Of a stretch of DNA of 64,000 nucleotides, positions 60,549-64,000 are shown piece after piece. Position 1 is the first letter of the stretch. Each line of letters opens with the position of its first letter. Under the pieces are notes generated by a model, which was given only the letters and a program-made list of their open reading frames with translations, had not been told where the DNA came from and did not search any database. The stretch comes from Silene latifolia (Eukaryota > Streptophyta > Magnoliopsida > Caryophyllales > Caryophyllaceae): positions 450,505,311 through 450,569,310 of the forward strand of contig NC_133538.1 of the NCBI RefSeq assembly GCF_048544455.1. The letters are read 5' to 3'. Position numbers and translations under genes: made by a program.

Positions 60549-63197
60549 CTAAAGTTTCAGTTGGGGCAGGGACATCCCGCAGGCTCCGGTGCCCACCGCA
60601 GGCTCCGGTGTGGGCCGGAGGCTCCGGTGGGAGTCTGGAAGTTTTTCTTGAGTTTCCCCTTTAGGTGCTTCCTTTGGAGGGTCTTCCTTCTCCAACTCCT
60701 CTAAGCTTTCCTGCACATCTTGAGACAAAACTACACGCAAACCCTCGTGTTCCAAATCATTAGTAAGGGCCACCTCAAGAGGGTCCCTTTGACACAACAT
60801 ATAAATTTGAGAGACAATTGGTTCAATGATATCCAAGAAATAACATGAATGTGAATCGCTAGGTTGTTTCATAGCATCATAGATGTTGTACGTGAGTTTC
60901 TTCCCATCAAATTCCATAGTGAGGTTCCCATTAGACACATCAATCTTGGTTTTAGAGGTCTTCATAAAAGGCCTCCCCAAAAGGATTGGAGTGGCCGTCG
61001 AGTCGGCTTCCATGTCAAGAACATAGAAGTCGGCCGGGAAGGTTAAGTGATCTACCTCTACCAACACATCCTCCACCATTCCCTTTGGGTATATGTTTGA
61101 GCGATCCGCAAGTTGGATCACTACATCGGTTTTGTTCAATGGTGGAAGTCCCAAGGTCTCATAGAGGGCATATGGCATAACATTGATTGATGCACCAAGG
61201 TCTAACATAGCATGAGTGAAACTTTTGTCCCCAATAGAGCATGGTATGGTGAACATCCCCGGGTCGCCACACTTTTTGGGAAGTGATTTTTTAAATATTG
61301 CGGAGACATGTTCACTTACCCGTACTCTTTGGGTTCCCTTCCTTGGGCTTCTCCTAGGTGTACAAAGTTCCTTGAGAAACTTTGCATACCTCGGAACACC
61401 TTTCAAAAGATTTAACAAAGGGATATTTACTTCACACTTCCTAAAAGTTTCATAGAGATCCTCATCTCTTGCGACTCTTTTAGAATGTGTGAGAGCATTA
61501 GGAAAAGGTACCTCCACAACATATTCTCTCTCGGTCTCCTCAATTTGATCCTTGGTGTTGTTGCTTTCATTCTTTTCTTTGTCATTCCTCAAGGGACTCT
61601 TCTCCTCTTCTCCATTAGTTTTAGAGGGTGTCTCTTTCTCTTTTTCAACCACTGGCTCTTCTTCAATTTGTTCTTCAATGTGAATGACCCTCTCATGTGA
61701 CTTGGCCTTTCTCTTCTTCTTCGGGGGAGATTCTAGGGTTCTCCCCTTTCTCAAAGTCATGGAACTTGCATTTTCCTTTGGTGGAAATGTTGTAGATGGA
61801 ATCGAGTTAGAGTTCCTTTGATTGTTCTTGGCCATTTCTTGTGCAAGTTGGCCAAGTTGGATCTCAAGGTTCTTCACCCTAGCATCACTTGAAATTTTGT
61901 CCGCATCCATCTTGTCAAACCACTTGGTATTTTCGGCTTGTCCTTTCATGATCATCTTAAACATCTCATTTGTAGACAAATCTTCATTTCCTTGGGAGGA
62001 AGAGCCCCCTCCTTGTTGGAAGTTCTTATGGTTACCTTGGAAATTCCCTTGGTGTCCTTGGTTTCCAAATTGGAAAGATCCTCCCTTGGCTTGTTGATGA
62101 TTGTTGTTTCTTTGGTAATTGGAGTTTTGTCCTTGCGAGTTGGAGTTCTTCAAGTGGTTGAATTGACCATTTTGGAAGCTCTTGGAAGTATCCCCTCCCC
62201 AACTAAGGTTTGGATTGTCCCTTGACCCAATGTTGTAAGTATTGCCGCTCGGATCATACTTATAATACCCTCCCCCATTGGGGTTCCTAGAGTTGTATTG
62301 ACCGTGCATCATGGCACTCACATTCTCCTTGCTTATTCCTTGCTCTTCCATGATGGGACAAGTTTCCATTGGGTGTGGCCCTTGACAAAAATTACACTCC
62401 ACATTAGATCCTTCTGCTCCTCCTTGATTGTTCCCCACTAGTTGAGCAACCATTTTTGTGAGATCATCCACGGTTTTCTCAAGCTTGTGGGTGGAAGGAG
62501 AAGGTGTCTCAATGGAGTTAAGAGTCTTTGACCCTCGGCTTCTTCCATAGTTCCTTGTGCTAGCGGCCAATCTTTCTATGATCTCATTTGCCTCCGCCAC
62601 GGAATAGTTGTCAACTCCACCACCCGTAGCGGAATTAACCACAATTTGGTATTGTTGTGTAAGACCATCACAAAAGTTGACCAAAAGGTCATCACCACTA
62701 AGACCGTGGTAAGGACATTGAGCAACTAACTTCTTGAATCTCTCCCAATACTCATACAAGCTCTCACTTGCATCTTGCTCCGGAGAAGTGATGGCTTTCT
62801 TTGCATGGTTATGTCTAGAGTCGGGGTAGTATTTCTCAAGAAAAGCCGCTTTCATGTCCTTCCAAGTACGGATTGTACCCGGTTGAAGGTAAAACAACCA
62901 ATATTTTGCCCCATCTTGTAGTGAAAATGGGAAAGCTCTCAACTTAAATTGATCTTCCGTGACACCATTTGGAATGGCACCTTCACACATCATATGAAAT
63001 TCGGAAAGATGGCGATTTGGGTCATCCCCCGCATGTCCATGAAACTTTGGGAGGTTGTGAATGAAATAGCCCTTCAATTCAAAGTTGGCATTAGCCCCAA
63101 TGGGTGGGTAGGCTATGCAAAGAGGTTGAGTGTCAAAATTCCTTGCCCGGAGCTCCCTAATAGTTCTAGTATCATTCGCCATTGGAGGGTATTCCAC
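60549..63197 (-). CDS. Athila-type Gag-protease polyprotein (H), with upstream nonsense codon
   Basis: The open frame covers 882 codons; its first ATG is at 63182. Gag (about residues 1-300) has [25 protein letters not shown] and [18 protein letters not shown], then a short zinc knuckle, [13 protein letters not shown] (C268, C271, H275, C280). A Gln/Asn/Gly-rich linker and a coiled-coil-like stretch near 420-455 follow. Protease (about 645-770) has the active-site DLGAS at 666-670 (Leu where many relatives have Ser) and ILLGRPFM near 738. The same frame continues upstream to an ATG at 63357-63359, interrupted by a TAG at 63291-63293 (codon 23). The C-terminal codons read through the third palindrome array and stop at 60549, about 100 bases into the open pol frame. 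Function: particle formation and maturation. Confidence 0.92.
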   Translation of the reverse strand: MEYPPMANDTRTIRELRARNFDTQPLCIAYPPIGANANFELKGYFIHNLPKFHGHAGDDPNRHLSEFHMMCEGAIPNGVTEDQFKLRAFPFSLQDGAKYWLFYLQPGTIRTWKDMKAAFLEKYYPDSRHNHAKKAITSPEQDASESLYEYWERFKKLVAQCPYHGLSGDDLLVNFCDGLTQQYQIVVNSATGGGVDNYSVAEANEIIERLAASTRNYGRSRGSKTLNSIETPSPSTHKLEKTVDDLTKMVAQLVGNNQGGAEGSNVECNFCQGPHPMETCPIMEEQGISKENVSAMMHGQYNSRNPNGGGYYKYDPSGNTYNIGSRDNPNLSWGGDTSKSFQNGQFNHLKNSNSQGQNSNYQRNNNHQQAKGGSFQFGNQGHQGNFQGNHKNFQQGGGSSSQGNEDLSTNEMFKMIMKGQAENTKWFDKMDADKISSDARVKNLEIQLGQLAQEMAKNNQRNSNSIPSTTFPPKENASSMTLRKGRTLESPPKKKRKAKSHERVIHIEEQIEEEPVVEKEKETPSKTNGEEEKSPLRNDKEKNESNNTKDQIEETEREYVVEVPFPNALTHSKRVARDEDLYETFRKCEVNIPLLNLLKGVPRYAKFLKELCTPRRSPRKGTQRVRVSEHVSAIFKKSLPKKCGDPGMFTIPCSIGDKSFTHAMLDLGASINVMPYALYETLGLPPLNKTDVVIQLADRSNIYPKGMVEDVLVEVDHLTFPADFYVLDMEADSTATPILLGRPFMKTSKTKIDVSNGNLTMEFDGKKLTYNIYDAMKQPSDSHSCYFLDIIEPIVSQIYMLCQRDPLEVALTNDLEHEGLRVVLSQDVQESLEELEKEDPPKEAPKGETQEKLPDSHRSLRPTPEPAVGTGACGMSLPQLKL
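60576..60628. repeat. 19-nt-pitch palindrome array at the gag/pol junction of H
   Basis: Three units at 60576, 60595 and 60614, 19 apart. The third, GCCGGAGGCTCCGGT, swaps a C-G pair for G-C and stays paired. The array lies where the gag-protease and pol frames overlap. Confidence 0.9.
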
Positions 63198-63469
63198 TTC
63201 AATCGGATTTACTTCAATAGGTTCTTCTAAAGGTGCTTCTTCTACTCTATGCTCTCTTTGTGCTCTTTGGTACCAAGGATTAGTAAATAACTACGAATAT
63301 GCTCCAAAAGCGTCCTCTTCCACGGGGGTTGATTCACCGTGTTGTGGAGAACTAAACATAAACCTTTGCACTACACACACAAGTTAGAACCTCCACTTAC
63401 TTTCAAAAACAAAAAGAAGAAAAATAACTAACATGCAATTAACAATCAAGCCTTTAGCTACGTTGCCCT

Positions 63470-63487
63470 TCCCCGGCAACGGCGCCA
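63470..63487 (-). other. Primer-binding site of H (tRNA-Asp type)
   Basis: TGGCGCCGTTGCCGGGGA on the minus strand, five bases inside the right LTR and about 110 bases before the gag start. Confidence 0.9.
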
Positions 63488-63492
63488 AAATT

Positions 63493-64000
63493 TGATAAGC
63501 CAAATACTAGGTCGCTAAATACTAGAATTAGACTACCAAATTAACAATTTATAAGCCTAACTATACTCTAGATTACTCCAATTGATAAAGCAATATAGTG
63601 CAAGTAAGGGTCGATCCCAAGAGAAGGCCTTTTAAGCTAATTACTTGAATTGTAAACTATTGAATACTAATGACAAGTGTATAAACAAACAATGGTTATC
63701 AACAATGACAAACAATAGATGAACATAGATAAAGGGGGGGTTTTGAGTTGATTGGTAACATGAAAACAAAGTAAAGTTGCAATCTTTTTCTAACAAGCAA
63801 TATGACAAATACTTGGTGAGTAAGAAAATTCAATATTAAAGAGGACTTGGTGTAACAAGGCTCAACAACTACTTCCTAAGCATAAAGATCCTCTCTTTTC
63901 CTTCCCTCAACAATTACTCAACTACTAATGTAAGATAATGACTACTTACTCCTAAGCTAGAGTAGTTGGTCCTACTAATATGGTCACCCAATTGAAAACC
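63493..64000 (-). repeat. Right (5') LTR of H, partial
   Basis: The first 508 bases match 52265-52772 with about three substitutions. The rest lies beyond the window. Confidence 0.92.

Larger units (their letters stand above)
52265..64000 (-). mobile_element. Element H: young, nearly complete Athila-type gypsy retrotransposon (continues past window)
   Basis: The left LTR is 52265-53784; the right LTR starts at 63493 and leaves the window. A tRNA-Asp-type primer site at 63470-63487 and a GTGTGGGGGTATT polypurine tract beside the left LTR show minus orientation. Order on the minus strand: gag-protease, pol (RT, RNase H, integrase), then a third ORF, the arrangement of Athila. The visible 508 bp of LTR overlap differ at about three positions (near 0.6 percent), so insertion is recent. 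The left flank is ATGTG (52260-52264). Confidence 0.93.

Overview
The window is plant nuclear DNA, almost certainly angiosperm, made almost entirely of nested transposable elements. I find no intact host gene, tRNA or rRNA. Supporting signs are long LTR retrotransposons primed by plant tRNA-iMet-like or tRNA-Asp-like sites, copia, Athila-type gypsy and plant L1-type LINE proteins, AT-rich spacers and long AAT, GA and TTA microsatellites. Recurrent CGTCTTAAGACG palindromes remind me of Caryophyllales genomes, but that is only an impression. The one non-transposon coding trace is an exon fragment of a type I DnaJ/Hsp40 chaperone gene.

The elements are given letters here. Position 1-2972 is the right part of an outer gypsy-like LTR, followed by its primer-binding site and a short internal relic to 3619. 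Copia element D (minus strand) starts at 3620. It is split by copia-like element A (5664-22946), which itself contains gag-only element B (7827-16585, target duplication AGTAG). D is split again by a LINE (23197-27985, 11-bp target duplication). The right LTR of D (from 28626) is split by non-autonomous gypsy element E (28926-33271, target duplication AACAA) and again by element C, which starts at 33343. C belongs to the A/B family and contains F (38564-47854, target duplication TGGAG), a young non-autonomous Athila-like element without pol. The right LTR of C (50191-50734) is broken by G (from 50735), an LTR-like segment that carries the DnaJ exon. G is broken by H (52265 to beyond the window end), an Athila-type gypsy element with gag-protease, pol and a third ORF, all on the minus strand. 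The right side is therefore a chain D > C > G > H that leaves the window.

H supplies reverse transcriptase, RNase H and integrase. F shares its tRNA-Asp primer site, a diverged third ORF, a hairpin before the polypurine tract and a second hairpin/purine motif, so F was plausibly moved in trans by an H-like element. B keeps an intact gag while the related A and C keep only decayed pol.

The most unusual signals are not genes. H has three arrays of a 15-nt GC-rich near-palindrome on an exact 19-nt pitch: in the LTR, upstream of the third ORF and at the gag/pol junction. F has arrays of a different palindrome with 20/24-nt spacing, in the LTRs and upstream of its third ORF. H also has three hairpins with compensatory changes in its 3' region. 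All boundaries were read by eye and should be trusted to within a base or two.
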